Notes under the pieces: generated by a model
The model's input: only the letters and a program-made list of their open reading frames with translations
Databases searched by the model: none
What the model was told of the DNA's origin: nothing
Assembly (NCBI GenBank): GCA_014385265.1
Contig: JACRTJ010000013.1
Location: 1-64,000, forward strand
Reading direction: 5' to 3'
DNA length: 64,000 nucleotides
Origin: Enterocloster hominis (ex Liu et al. 2021)
GTDB lineage: Bacteria; Bacillota; Clostridia; Lachnospirales; Lachnospiraceae
Shown: positions 40,121-49,251 of the stretch, piece after piece
Numbering within the stretch: position 1 is the first letter of the stretch
Layout of the letters: each line of letters opens with the position of its first letter
Position numbers and translations under genes: made by a program

Positions 40121-40909
40121 ATGTCCAAAACAAAAATCGACTGCGAACAGGCAGTCTGTCTCTCTCAAGAACTGTTCCACGCCCATTTTTCCGGAGAACC
40201 TGAAAAATGGTTTTCATACCTTTCCCCGGACAGCATTTATCTGGGCACCGGGGAACCGGCGTTATTCGGCAGAGACGCCATCCGGGCCCGTTTCAAGGAT
40301 TTTTCCGGAATTCTCCTGGATATCCTGACCGAAGAATACCATCCCGTTCCGCTGGATTCTTCTTCTGCCCTGGTCTGCGGCCAGATCCTGGTCCAGAACC
40401 AGCGAAAGACTTTCTGCGTGATCACCCGCTTCACTCTGGTTTACCGGAACGCCGGAGGCAGGCTCCAGCTGTCCCATATCCACAATTCCTATGAGTATGT
40501 GCCCGCTGGGGAAACTCCCTCCCTGAAGCTGGACCTGAATACCTTGAAGTTCGTCCGCAGTCTGATCTTAAAACAGCATTCCGGAAAACGCATAGCAGTC
40601 CGCAGCGGAAACCAGACTATCTTCGTCGATCCCTATACAGTCCTGTACGTCCAGAGCCAGAATAAGCGGACCGAGCTCGTCTGCGCCGATCAGGTCATTT
40701 CCTGCAATAGCTCTTTAAGCGATCTCGCCCGGGAGCTTCCTGATATTTTTTATCCCCTGCACCGGGGATATTATGTAAACACCCTGTATATCACCGCCAT
40801 CCGCCGCTTTGAGGCAGAACTGATCTCTGGGGCCGTGCTCCCCATCCCGGCTCTGAATTATACAAAGATCCGGGATGATCTCCTGGACCGGATACAGATC
40901 AAGCCATAA
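40121..40909 (+). CDS. SnoaL/NTF2-like plus LytTR regulator (262 aa)
   Basis: The start at 40121 follows AAGGAGG. Residues ~8-130 look like a SnoaL/NTF2-type cone fold (FSYLSPDSIYLGTGEPALFGRDAIRARF). Residues ~160-260 form a LytTR DNA-binding domain (RIAVRSGNQTIFVDPYTVLYVQSQNKRT...FYPLHRGYYVNTLYI). There is no receiver domain, so the small N-terminal fold may sense a ligand directly. It is a single-gene unit divergent from the aminotransferase. The target is unknown. Confidence 0.8.
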   Translation: MSKTKIDCEQAVCLSQELFHAHFSGEPEKWFSYLSPDSIYLGTGEPALFGRDAIRARFKDFSGILLDILTEEYHPVPLDSSSALVCGQILVQNQRKTFCVITRFTLVYRNAGGRLQLSHIHNSYEYVPAGETPSLKLDLNTLKFVRSLILKQHSGKRIAVRSGNQTIFVDPYTVLYVQSQNKRTELVCADQVISCNSSLSDLARELPDIFYPLHRGYYVNTLYITAIRRFEAELISGAVLPIPALNYTKIRDDLLDRIQIKP

Positions 40910-40957
40910 GAGCGCCTGCACAGATCTTCTATGGCTGTCATAACAGGCGACAGGAGA

Positions 40958-41926
40958 TCATAAGCCGACAGGCTTCGGCCCTCTGCCGCTCCATCCATCC
41001 CAGCTTTTCAGAAACTCCACAAACCCCCTCTGCCGCGCCGTCCGTTCTCCCCTCTGTCTCCACAGGATCCGGATGGGCCGCACCGTTTCCCGGCTGTCGA
41101 TCCTGTAAAACCGCAGCTTTTCCGTTCCTCCGGCATAATATAAAAGCCCGGCCCGTATAAAGGCAGCTCCCTCTCCGGCAGCCGCCAGATAGTAGGCGGT
41201 CATCATCTGGTCCAGCTCCATGACGATCCTGGGGGAAAATCCCGCCTCCCTGCAGAGCCTCATGCCCCGCTCCCGCATATCGTTTCCCGGCTTCATGAAT
41301 AAAAACCGCTCTCCGGCAAACTGCTCCAGAGGAACTCCCGGAACATCGTTCCCGCGGGCCGGATCCAGGGCATACGCCTCCAGTCCCCGGTTCACCGCAA
41401 AGCCTGCCGGGACCGCCAGGATGATGTTCTCCATTCTCAGCACCTCCGACTCCATATCCGGCGCAGTATCTCCATTGGCAGAGATCCCCAGCTCCGCCAC
41501 CCCGGCCCGGAGGAAATCCACCAGGTCCCGGTCATTGGCCTCCACCAGACGGATCTCCCAGTCCGGATACCGTTCCTTAAAGGCAGCGATCACCGGCGGC
41601 AGCCCGTAGGTACAGAAAAACGACGGAGCCGCCACCGTCAGACCAGGCCCGCCCTGCTGTCCGGCGGTCTCACAATACTGCTCCAGCTCCATACGGAGCT
41701 TCTGCATCTGCTCAAAATATTCCAGCACCTTCTGCCCCTGGGGCGTGGGCTTTAAAGGGATGGAGCTGCGGTCAAAGAGCGTCACCCCCAGGTTTCTTTC
41801 CACCTTCCGCACCACCCGGCTTAAGACCGGCGGGGATATAAAATGCTTTCTGGCGGCTCCGGAAAAGCTCTGCTCCTCATGGACCGCCATCACATATTCC
41901 ATATCCCGGAATTCAACGGGCTCCAT
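40958..41926 (-). CDS. LysR family transcriptional regulator (322 aa)
   Basis: N-terminal winged helix (FRDMEYVMAVHEEQSFSGAARKHFISPPVLSRVVRKVERNLG, ~5-50) and a LysR substrate-binding domain (~95-305). The start at 41926 overlaps the aroK end by 14 nt in this reading; an ATG eight codons later is an alternative. Co-transcription with shikimate kinase is likely from the overlap, but a regulatory link to aromatic synthesis is not shown. Confidence 0.85.
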   Translation of the reverse strand: MEPVEFRDMEYVMAVHEEQSFSGAARKHFISPPVLSRVVRKVERNLGVTLFDRSSIPLKPTPQGQKVLEYFEQMQKLRMELEQYCETAGQQGGPGLTVAAPSFFCTYGLPPVIAAFKERYPDWEIRLVEANDRDLVDFLRAGVAELGISANGDTAPDMESEVLRMENIILAVPAGFAVNRGLEAYALDPARGNDVPGVPLEQFAGERFLFMKPGNDMRERGMRLCREAGFSPRIVMELDQMMTAYYLAAAGEGAAFIRAGLLYYAGGTEKLRFYRIDSRETVRPIRILWRQRGERTARQRGFVEFLKSWDGWSGRGPKPVGL

Positions 41927-42446
41927 GGGATCCCTCTTTTCTCTGTTCCAGGATCTCTTCACAGATCTCCTCCGCAGTCCGGCCGTCTGTGGCCACAGCC
42001 GCGTCCGCCGCCGCCTCATACCTGGGCCTGCGTGCTTCCATCAGCTCTTTAATATAGGAAAGGTTCATATTTCCGTTGAGCACCGGCCGGTCTGCACTCC
42101 CCTTCACCCGGTCAAAGACCGTCTCCGGCTCCGCCGTTAAAAGGACGATCCTTCCGGCCGCCTTCATAAGGGCCACGTTTTCCTCCCGCAGGACAGTCCC
42201 TCCGCCGCAGGAGACCACCATGGGCTCCATATTCCCGATCTCCTTTATAAGATCTGTCTCCAGATCCCGGAAATACTCCTCCCCATGGACCCGGAAGATC
42301 TCCGTTATCTCCATACCCTGGCGTTTTACGATCTCCTGATCCATCTCTATCTGCTCTGCGCCGGTCATCCTGCACAGACAGGCCGCGCAGGTGCTCTTCC
42401 CGCAGCCCATGAAGCCGATCAAAAAAATATGCTGGTCCAATTTCAT
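41913..42446 (-). CDS. aroK: Shikimate kinase (177 aa)
   Basis: P-loop kinase with Walker A IGFMGCGKST (residues 9-18), the shikimate-binding region MDQEIVKRQGMEITEIFRVHGEEYFRDLE and the GG loop VVSCGGGTVLREEN. It phosphorylates shikimate in the aromatic amino acid pathway. The length is normal. Divergently transcribed aroE, the preceding pathway step, starts 138 nt away. The start at 42446 uses AGGAAGAG. Confidence 0.92.
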   Translation of the reverse strand: MKLDQHIFLIGFMGCGKSTCAACLCRMTGAEQIEMDQEIVKRQGMEITEIFRVHGEEYFRDLETDLIKEIGNMEPMVVSCGGGTVLREENVALMKAAGRIVLLTAEPETVFDRVKGSADRPVLNGNMNLSYIKELMEARRPRYEAAADAAVATDGRTAEEICEEILEQRKEGSHGAR

Positions 42447-42526
42447 CTGTTTCTGCTCTTCCTTCACTATGATTTTCCGCCGTCCCGGCGGATCCTTTCC
42501 ATGAGTATACCAAAGATCGGCTGCCG

Positions 42527-42555
42527 TTGCAATCTTCTCCCTCCGCTGATATAAT
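42527..42555 (+). promoter_or_regulatory. aroE promoter
   Basis: TTGCAA (42527-42532), a 17-bp spacer and TATAAT (42550-42555) lie 30 nt before the aroE start, preceded by an AGGAGG-like TGGAGGC site. Confidence 0.8.
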
Positions 42556-42584
42556 AGCTTCATTAAATCTATCTGGAGGCTTAT

Positions 42585-43454
42585 ATGAAACATACCATCA
42601 CCGGGCATACGGGCCTCATCTGCCTCCTTGGCAGCCCCTGTGCCCACAGTATTTCCCCCATGATGCACAATGCGGCCTTCGAGGCCCTGGACCTGGACTA
42701 CCGCTACCTGGCCTTTGACGTAAACGAAGAGACCCTTCCCGCCGCCGTGGACGGTCTGAAGGCCATGAATGCCCGCGGCTTTAATCTGACCATGCCCGAT
42801 AAAAACAGGATGGTGTCCCTCTGCGACCAGCTTTCCCCCGCAGCCCGGCTCATAGGGGCTGTAAATACCGTCGTAAACGACAACGGCGTCCTCACCGGAC
42901 ACAATACCGACGGCGCAGGCTATATGCAGTCTGTAAAGGATGCGGGCTTTCAGATTTCCGGAGAAAAAATGACCCTCCTGGGAGCCGGAGGAGCTGCAAC
43001 AGCCATTCTGGTCCAGGCGGCCCTGGACGGAGTACGGGAAATCTCCGTCTTTTTAAGGCCCTCCAGCCGCTTCTATGACCGGGCCAGGGAAACGGCAGAG
43101 GCGCTGAGGAAAAAGACCGGCTGCATTATCAGCCTCTGCGATTTTTCCGACCATGACCGGCTGCGCTCTGAACTGTCCCAGAGCCGGATCCTGACCAACG
43201 CCACCTCCCTGGGAATGGCCCCCAGCGAGGATGCCTGCCCCATTCCCGACGCAGCCTTCCTTCCGGACGGCCTCATCGTCTCCGACATCATCTATAATCC
43301 AAAGGAGACCCGACTCCTTTCCATGGCCCGGGCCAAAGGCCTCCCCGCCTTCAACGGATCCTATATGCTCCTCTATCAGGGAGCCGAGGCATTCCGTCTC
43401 TGGACCGGAAAAGAAATGCCTGTGGCCCTGATCAAAAATATGTTTTTCTCTTAA
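42585..43454 (+). CDS. aroE: Shikimate dehydrogenase (289 aa)
   Basis: The N-terminal substrate domain shows LLGSPCAHSISPMMHNAAFEAL and the catalytic Lys in FNLTMPDKNRM. The NADP domain shows LLGAGGAATAI, NATSLGMAP and GAEAFRLWTGKEMP. It reduces 3-dehydroshikimate to shikimate. The usual KxxV is replaced by PDKNRM, as in some quinate/shikimate dehydrogenase homologues, so the exact substrate could vary. Followed by a terminator at 43457. Confidence 0.92.
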   Translation: MKHTITGHTGLICLLGSPCAHSISPMMHNAAFEALDLDYRYLAFDVNEETLPAAVDGLKAMNARGFNLTMPDKNRMVSLCDQLSPAARLIGAVNTVVNDNGVLTGHNTDGAGYMQSVKDAGFQISGEKMTLLGAGGAATAILVQAALDGVREISVFLRPSSRFYDRARETAEALRKKTGCIISLCDFSDHDRLRSELSQSRILTNATSLGMAPSEDACPIPDAAFLPDGLIVSDIIYNPKETRLLSMARAKGLPAFNGSYMLLYQGAEAFRLWTGKEMPVALIKNMFFS

Positions 43455-43456
43455 AC

Positions 43457-43478
43457 AGCAGCGGAGCCGCTGCTTTAT
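43457..43478 (+). terminator. Terminator after aroE
   Basis: Perfect stem AGCAGCGG/CCGCTGCT with loop AG, followed by TTATAG. Confidence 0.65.
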
Positions 43479-43563
43479 AGATGACTTCCCATCTATTTTG
43501 CAGCGGCCCCTTTATCTGCGGCAGGAACTCCTTCCGCCCCATGGCGTTCCAGGCAGGTTATTT

Positions 43564-44346
43564 CTATTCCTGCTCTGCCACCTCTTTTGCCATGGAAAGC
43601 AGTTCCTCCGCGCTCATACTCTCTTCAAATGTAAACAGGCAATAGCTGATGTCCTCCTGTTCCCATGTCACTGCGGCAGAGGTCATGACCTCGACTTCAT
43701 CGCTTCCGTAGGCCACGTTCAGCTTTCCTTCCTCCTGGAGCTTCTTCTCCTCCTCTGTGATCTCATAATCCGGCGGCACGAACTTATTGACCGTACTGGA
43801 ATAAGAAAGCACGGTACCGTCCTCCAGGGTCATGACCTGATCCGCAGAGCTTTCGTCCTGCATCCCCACAAAGAGGCGGCTTCCGGAAAGCTCCACGTCC
43901 TCCATCCCCTCCTTTTCATAGGTAAATGCCATGGACATGCCCTGGTCCAGACGGTTTTTCCCTTCATCCTGGGTCTCCTCATGCTTGGGGACTGCCTCCT
44001 TAAAGGTATATCCGTTGGAAAAGCCTTCCACAGATTTCACCCGGCCATCACAACCCTCCTGCATCTGTACCGCCTGATCATAATCCCTTACGATCTCATT
44101 GCGGCTGCTTCCAGACAGGATAAACGCCGGACGCCCTACGGCAACGGCAGTCATGGTCCCAAGGATACAGATGGCGGCTGCTGCAACTACTGTTTTTTTC
44201 CAATTCCTATGTTTCATATTTTTTTCCTCCTCAATGGCTTCAAAAACTCTTGTACGGATCCTCTGGTCTGCCAGGGAGCCGCCGATTTCCTCTGACTTCT
44301 TATTTAAGGTCTCTTTTAAATTTTTTTCTAAGATAAGATCGTCCAT
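43564..44346 (-). CDS. Probable anti-sigma factor, membrane-anchored (260 aa)
   Basis: The N-terminal cytoplasmic part (~1-55, MDDLILEKNLKETLNKKSEEIGG) is followed by one membrane helix (~60-80, TVVAAAAICILGTMTAVAVG) and an outer domain of ~180 residues. The gene overlaps the end of the upstream ECF sigma factor gene by 19 nt, the usual sigma/anti-sigma coupling. No zinc-binding anti-sigma motif is visible, so the call rests on topology and linkage. Confidence 0.65.
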   Translation of the reverse strand: MDDLILEKNLKETLNKKSEEIGGSLADQRIRTRVFEAIEEEKNMKHRNWKKTVVAAAAICILGTMTAVAVGRPAFILSGSSRNEIVRDYDQAVQMQEGCDGRVKSVEGFSNGYTFKEAVPKHEETQDEGKNRLDQGMSMAFTYEKEGMEDVELSGSRLFVGMQDESSADQVMTLEDGTVLSYSSTVNKFVPPDYEITEEEKKLQEEGKLNVAYGSDEVEVMTSAAVTWEQEDISYCLFTFEESMSAEELLSMAKEVAEQE

Positions 44347-44894
44347 GTGGCGCCTCCTTTTTGATCCTGTTTCGTCAGGGCTTCCTTTAGTCTGGCCTTT
44401 CCGTGAAAAAGACGCGATTTGACGGTCCCCTCCAGACATCCGCAGGCTGCGGCTATCTCCTTTATGGTCATCTCATTATAATAATAAAGGATGATCACGG
44501 TCCGCTGCTTCACCGGCAGCCTTAAGATCTCCCGGTAAAGGGCCTGCTCCTCCTCCTTCAGTATCACGCGGCTTAAAAGCCCGCCCGGAGCCTCTTTTTC
44601 CTCCGGATACACTTCCTCTGCAGGCTGTTCCCGTCTGGCCTTCCGGCAGACCCTCCAGGCCGTCCGGGACAGGGTCTTATAGAACCAGCCCTTAAAGGCC
44701 TCCGGGTCCCGGATCTGCTTCCGGTTGATATAGCAGGATGTAAAGGTCTCCTGTACGATATCCTCGCTGTCAGCATAGTTTCCAGAGATCAGGTACGCAG
44801 CTCTCAGAGCCTGTTTCTGATATATTTCCATTAAACCGGCAAACGCGTCTTTATCGCCGGATATCATTTTTCTTACCAGCTCTGCTTCTTCCAT
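44328..44894 (-). CDS. ECF-type RNA polymerase sigma factor (188 aa)
   Basis: Sigma region 2 (AFAGLMEIYQKQALRAAYLISGNYADSEDIVQETFTSCY, ~15-55) and region 4 (LPVKQRTVIILYYYNEMTIKEIAAACGCLEGTVKSRLFHGKARLKE, ~130-175). Length and order are typical of extracytoplasmic-function sigma factors. It heads an operon with the probable anti-sigma gene and probably drives an envelope-stress regulon. The start follows GGGAAGGAGGAGC. Confidence 0.9.
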   Translation of the reverse strand: MEEAELVRKMISGDKDAFAGLMEIYQKQALRAAYLISGNYADSEDIVQETFTSCYINRKQIRDPEAFKGWFYKTLSRTAWRVCRKARREQPAEEVYPEEKEAPGGLLSRVILKEEEQALYREILRLPVKQRTVIILYYYNEMTIKEIAAACGCLEGTVKSRLFHGKARLKEALTKQDQKGGATWTILS

Positions 44895-44979
44895 CCGCCT
44901 GCTCCTCCTTCCCTCTTATTTGGTGCACCTGCTATATAGAGGACTGAAGCCGTCAAAAGGTTCAAAAAAATATAAAACA

Positions 44980-45012
44980 GAAAAAGGAAACCGGAGTCTT
45001 CCCCCGGCTTCC
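44980..45012 (-). terminator. Terminator after the M20 amidohydrolase gene
   Basis: On the minus strand GGAAGCCGG/CCGGTTTCC is followed by TTTTTCTG. It ends the leftward transcript before the sigma factor gene. Confidence 0.75.
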
Positions 45013-45027
45013 CATAAAATTCTCCGC

Positions 45028-46206
45028 TTATGCGTTCAGATAGTCGATGGCCGTCTGGGCTAAAAGCGCGGCCCCTCTCCATAAAATATCCTCGTCCACG
45101 TCGAACCGGCTGTTGTGGAGCGGCCATGGAGTCTTTCCCTCCTGGGCGGTTCCCAGCCATACGAACGCTCCTTCCTTCTCCCTCAGATAGAAGGAAAAGT
45201 CCTCGGCGGGCATGGCGGGATTCTTAACATCCACCACATCCTCTTCTCCAAATAAGGACACAGCCGTCTTTTTGATCAGGACCGCATCCCTTTCGTGATT
45301 GACCAGGGCCGGATATCCCCGTCCGTATACGATATCCGCTGTGGCCCCGGACTGGAGGCAGATGGCGTCCAGGAGCTTTCTCATGGAATCCTCGATCATA
45401 TCCCTGGTGTTCTCGTTGAGGGTCCTTACGGTCCCGTCCAGAACACACTCTCCGGCAATGATGTTATACCTGGTTCCCGCATTGAAGATCCCGAATGTGA
45501 CCACCGCATTATCCAGAGGATCCACCTTCCGGCTGACGATGGACTGGGCCGCCATAACAAACTGGGCTCCCAGGACCACCGCGTCAATGCCCTGGTCCGG
45601 CTTTGCTCCATGGGCCGTCTTTCCGTGGATCGTAATGGTAAAGTGGTCGGTGGCAGCCATTAAGGGACCTGCCTTTACTCCCACCTTTCCATGGGGAAGG
45701 TCCGGCCATACATGAAGTCCGTAGACCGCCTTCGCGTCATCCAGATATCCGGACTCCAGCATCCCTCTGGAGCCGCCCACGGGAGACAACTCCTCTGCCG
45801 GCTGGAACACCAGCTTTACAGTACCATGGATCTGGTCCCGCCGCTCTAAAAGGAGCTTTGCCGCTCCCAAAAGCCCGGTCATATGGTTATCATGGCCGCA
45901 GGCGTGCATGACGCCGTCATTTCTGGATCTGTACTCCGTCTCATTCATCTCCTGGATCTGCAAAGCGTCCATATCTGCCCGGAGAGCCACCACGCCGCCT
46001 TCCGAAGCGCCCTTGATCACGCCGATGACGCCATGGCCTCCCACATGCTCGATCACCTGGTCGCAGCCCATTTCCTTTAAATAAGCAGCCACCTTTTTAG
46101 CCGTTTCCTCCTCTTTTCCGGAAAGCTCCGGATATTCATGGAAATCCCTGCGGATCTTTATAAGCTCCGGCAGCAGCGCTTTTGCGGATTCTGTCATCGT
46201 ACCCAT
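45028..46206 (-). CDS. M20 family amidohydrolase (392 aa)
   Basis: A zinc-dependent peptidase/amidohydrolase: RRDFHEYPELSGKEEET, RADMDALQIQEMN, MHACGHDNHMTGLLGAA, FQPAEELSPVGGSRGM and a bacterial dimerisation domain (~180-290). Close relatives release amino acids from N-acyl, hippuryl or aminobenzoyl conjugates. There is no signal peptide, so it acts in the cytoplasm. The start at 46206 follows AAGGAGGGG. It lies 80 nt after the hydroxyacid dehydrogenase gene, with a terminator between them. Confidence 0.9.
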   Translation of the reverse strand: MGTMTESAKALLPELIKIRRDFHEYPELSGKEEETAKKVAAYLKEMGCDQVIEHVGGHGVIGVIKGASEGGVVALRADMDALQIQEMNETEYRSRNDGVMHACGHDNHMTGLLGAAKLLLERRDQIHGTVKLVFQPAEELSPVGGSRGMLESGYLDDAKAVYGLHVWPDLPHGKVGVKAGPLMAATDHFTITIHGKTAHGAKPDQGIDAVVLGAQFVMAAQSIVSRKVDPLDNAVVTFGIFNAGTRYNIIAGECVLDGTVRTLNENTRDMIEDSMRKLLDAICLQSGATADIVYGRGYPALVNHERDAVLIKKTAVSLFGEEDVVDVKNPAMPAEDFSFYLREKEGAFVWLGTAQEGKTPWPLHNSRFDVDEDILWRGAALLAQTAIDYLNA

Positions 46207-46221
46207 GCCATCCCCTCCTTA

Positions 46222-46267
46222 TTAAAAAGGGAGGGCCCCAGTGGCCCGGCCGCTGGAGTTCCCTCCC
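46222..46267 (-). terminator. Terminator after the hydroxyacid dehydrogenase gene
   Basis: On the minus strand GGGAGGG...CCCTCCC encloses a GC-rich internal hairpin and is followed by TTTTTAAT. Confidence 0.8.
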
Positions 46268-46285
46268 ATTTATGGTTTTCTGTTT

Positions 46286-47254
46286 TTAGAACTTGTTCGC
46301 TGCAAACTTTGCATCTTTCCCGTCAACAACGGCGCAGATGTCGTTGGCAACGGTCTCGCAGCAGCGGATCACAGACTGCTCTGTGGTAGCTGCAGTATGC
46401 GGTGTCAGGATCACATTGTCAAGGCTGTATAACGGGCTGTCCAACGGCAGCGGCTCTTTCTCTGTTACGTCAAGACCTGCACAGGTGATCACATTCTCCT
46501 GCATAGCCTGGATCAGCTCTGCCTCGTTTACGACCTCGCCGCGGCTGGCGTTGATGAAGGAAGCCGTCGGTTTCATCAGCTTAAATTCTCTCATACCAAT
46601 GCTGTGCTCTGTCTCCGGAGTCAGCGGAGTATGGAGGCTCACAAAATCTGCCTGCTTAAATACTTCATCCTGGCTCTCCACAAGTGTGATCAGGTCGCCC
46701 AGCTGCTCCTGCTTTAAGAACGGATCATAACCGATCACATTCATGCCAAAACCACATTTTGCGATGGTGGCTAACATACGTCCGATACGGCCGCAGCCCA
46801 CAAGACCCAGGGTCTTTCCCTGAAGCTCATAGGTATTGGTCAAGCCGAAACGTACCTTGTAGTTTCCAGAACGGAACTGTCTGTCTACATAATTATAGCG
46901 GCGTGCGCATGCCAGCATTAAGAATGCGGCCTGCTCAGCAACGGACTGGGCATTCTGGCCCGGTGCGTATACCACGCGGATCTTTCTTTCTGTGGCTGCT
47001 GCAATGTCGATATTATCGAGGCCTGCGCCCTGTTTGCCGATGACCTTTAAATTGGGGCCGGCGGCGTCCATCATCGCTGCGGTAATGGGCTCTGTACGGC
47101 ACATGATCGCTTCCGGCTTTAATGCCTTTAATTCCTCAATGTAGCCAGCCTCGTCGAAAAAGTGGTTTGTTACAACGGCTTTTCCACCCGCTGCTTCAAA
47201 GATCTTTGTTGCAACGTCGCTGATCTGAACGGTGTAAAAAACTGTAAATGCCAT
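46286..47254 (-). CDS. D-isomer 2-hydroxyacid dehydrogenase (322 aa)
   Basis: Rossmann NAD domain with LGLVGCGRIGRMLA (residues ~147-160), catalytic Arg in NASRGEVVNE, Glu in AGLDVTEKEPL and His in LTPHTAATTEQS. The length matches single-domain 3-phosphoglycerate or hydroxypyruvate dehydrogenases without an ACT domain. The precise 2-hydroxyacid is not determinable. The start at 47254 is chosen over an in-frame TTG two codons earlier; AGGAAGGAAG lies upstream. Confidence 0.85.
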   Translation of the reverse strand: MAFTVFYTVQISDVATKIFEAAGGKAVVTNHFFDEAGYIEELKALKPEAIMCRTEPITAAMMDAAGPNLKVIGKQGAGLDNIDIAAATERKIRVVYAPGQNAQSVAEQAAFLMLACARRYNYVDRQFRSGNYKVRFGLTNTYELQGKTLGLVGCGRIGRMLATIAKCGFGMNVIGYDPFLKQEQLGDLITLVESQDEVFKQADFVSLHTPLTPETEHSIGMREFKLMKPTASFINASRGEVVNEAELIQAMQENVITCAGLDVTEKEPLPLDSPLYSLDNVILTPHTAATTEQSVIRCCETVANDICAVVDGKDAKFAANKF

Positions 47255-47455
47255 TTCCAATACTTCCTTCCTATTTGTACATCGTATTGATATTAACGGA
47301 TTTCGGGTTCTGATCTCTCGCCCCCGCCGGTACCAGAGGTTTACAAGCCTCTGCTGCCAGGAATATATAAGGGGCCGCCGCGGGCATATTTACCCGTAAC
47401 AGCCCCCAATATTTCAGTTGGATTCAGTTAAGACACTCAATAGACTGCCAGCTAA

Positions 47456-48808
47456 TTACCAGGCAATACCCTGAGCCATCATAGCGTCAGCTACCTTCTG
47501 GAAGCCAACCAGGTTAGCACCTGCAACCAGGTTGTAGCCTAAGCCGTATCTCTCAGCTACTTCTGCAGATCCATCATGGATACCAGTCATGATCTGATGT
47601 AACTTGGAGTCAACTTCCTCAGCTGTCCAGGAGTATCTCTCGGAGTTCTGGCTCATCTCAAGACCAGATACAAGAACGCCGCCTGCGTTTACAGCCTTGG
47701 ACGGAGCAACAACCATATTCGGCTGGCTCATTAAGTACTTAAGAGCATCGTTTGTTGTCGGCATATTGGCAACCTCGATGTAGTACTTAAGACCGTTGGC
47801 AACCATCTTCTCAGCCTCTGCCATGTGAACGTCGTTCTGCATAGCTGCCGGCATAACGATGTCAACCTTCTGACCGAACGGCTTCTCACCCGGGAAGAAC
47901 TGTACGCCAAACTTGTCAGCGTAATCCTGAACGCGGTTGCGTCCGGATGCTCTCATTTCCAGCATGTAGTTGATCTTCTCTTCTGTTACAACTCCGTCGG
48001 GATCGTAGATGTATCCGTCCGGACCAGACAGTGTAACTGCCTTTGCGCCTAACTCAGCAAGCTTCTTACAGATACCCCATGCAACGTTACCGAAGCCGGA
48101 TACTGCAACTGTCTTGCCAGCCAGTGTATCGTTCTCGTGTTTCATAACAGCTTCTACGTAGTAAACAGCGCCGTAACCAGTAGCCTCCGGACGGATCACG
48201 GAACCACCGAAGGAACGTCCCTTACCTGTGATCGTGCCGTTCTCGAATGCACCGCGGATCTTACGGTACTGGCCATACAGATAGCCGATCTCACGAGCGC
48301 CTACGCCAAGGTCACCAGCCGGGATATCTACATCCGGACCAATGTGACGGTATAACTCAGTCATGAAGGACTGACAGAATCTCATAACCTCTGCATCGCT
48401 CTTACCGTTGGGGTCAAAGTCAGAACCACCCTTTGCACCGCCCATGGGGAGTGTTGTAAGGCTGTTTTTGAATGTCTGCTCGAAACCTAAGAATTTCATG
48501 ATAGACAGATTTACGGACGGAGCGAAACGTAAGCCTCCCTTGTACGGTCCAATTGCGCCGTTGAACTGTACACGGTAGCCGCGGTTAACATGTGTCTGGC
48601 CATTATCATCAACCCACGGAACACGGAATTCGATGGTTCTCTCCGGCTCTACCATTCTCTCAAGAAGGGCAACTTTCTCATATTCCGGATGAGCGTCAAC
48701 GATCGGTGCTAAGGTTCCTAACACTTCCTCAACAGTCTGAAGGAATTCCGGCTCGTTTGCGTTTTTCTCTTTAACTTCCGCCAATACTCTGTCAATATAC
48801 TTGCTCAT
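47456..48808 (-). CDS. gdhA: NADP-specific glutamate dehydrogenase (450 aa)
   Basis: Hexameric-type GDH: the catalytic lysine region LPMGGAKGGSDFDPNGKS, GLRFAPSVNLSIMKFLGFEQ, and the dinucleotide domain with VSGFGNVAWGICKKL. It interconverts 2-oxoglutarate plus ammonia with glutamate and is a nitrogen-assimilation or amino-acid fermentation enzyme. The start follows AAGGAGG. The codon use (CTC/CTT, GGT) looks like that of a highly expressed gene compared with its GC-rich neighbours. A regulator is transcribed divergently 443 nt away. Confidence 0.95.
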   Translation of the reverse strand: MSKYIDRVLAEVKEKNANEPEFLQTVEEVLGTLAPIVDAHPEYEKVALLERMVEPERTIEFRVPWVDDNGQTHVNRGYRVQFNGAIGPYKGGLRFAPSVNLSIMKFLGFEQTFKNSLTTLPMGGAKGGSDFDPNGKSDAEVMRFCQSFMTELYRHIGPDVDIPAGDLGVGAREIGYLYGQYRKIRGAFENGTITGKGRSFGGSVIRPEATGYGAVYYVEAVMKHENDTLAGKTVAVSGFGNVAWGICKKLAELGAKAVTLSGPDGYIYDPDGVVTEEKINYMLEMRASGRNRVQDYADKFGVQFFPGEKPFGQKVDIVMPAAMQNDVHMAEAEKMVANGLKYYIEVANMPTTNDALKYLMSQPNMVVAPSKAVNAGGVLVSGLEMSQNSERYSWTAEEVDSKLHQIMTGIHDGSAEVAERYGLGYNLVAGANLVGFQKVADAMMAQGIAW

Positions 48809-49151
48809 TTCGCAAATACCTCCTTAAAATTTGGATTACTTAACCCCTGTGCTCTGCACAAAATAAGAGACTCGGAATACATAAAGGCTTTTATGGGACA
48901 CTTGCGTCCCAATTAAGGTTATAAAAGAGCCACTCCGGGAGGATATTTCCATCTTTTGTCCCTACTGTTCAGAAAAAATATGTAATATCCAGCAATTCTG
49001 CGGAGTTTCGAGGATATCGCTACCCTTGTCCATTCTGTTTCCCCTCCGTATCATCCGTTTCCCTCGGCGGAAAGTAAACAGCAGAAAAGCTCTTTTATTT
49101 CGGACTTATGCATTTCACGTCTTTTATTTGTCTTCATTTTAACATACGCTT

Positions 49152-49180
49152 TTGACATTGTCAAGAATCTGTGATACGAT
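49152..49180 (+). promoter_or_regulatory. Promoter of the PrpR-like regulator in the gdhA intergenic region
   Basis: TTGACA (49152-49157), a 17-bp spacer and TACGAT (49175-49180) precede the 49252 gene. The remaining 48809-49151 must contain the gdhA promoter and leader, including a GGGACAC...GTCCC hairpin near 48896-48912. No known riboswitch was recognised. Confidence 0.7.
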
Positions 49181-49251
49181 TTTACTGCAAAGCGATTTAT
49201 CGACATAACTGTCATTAAAAGACTTTTTGCGCCTCAGAAAGGAGCGTTTCC

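Noticed and set aside
48809-49251. Riboswitch or T-box in the gdhA leader
   Set aside because: Only a small GGGAC/GTCCC hairpin is visible; no conserved T-box or glutamine-riboswitch core was found.
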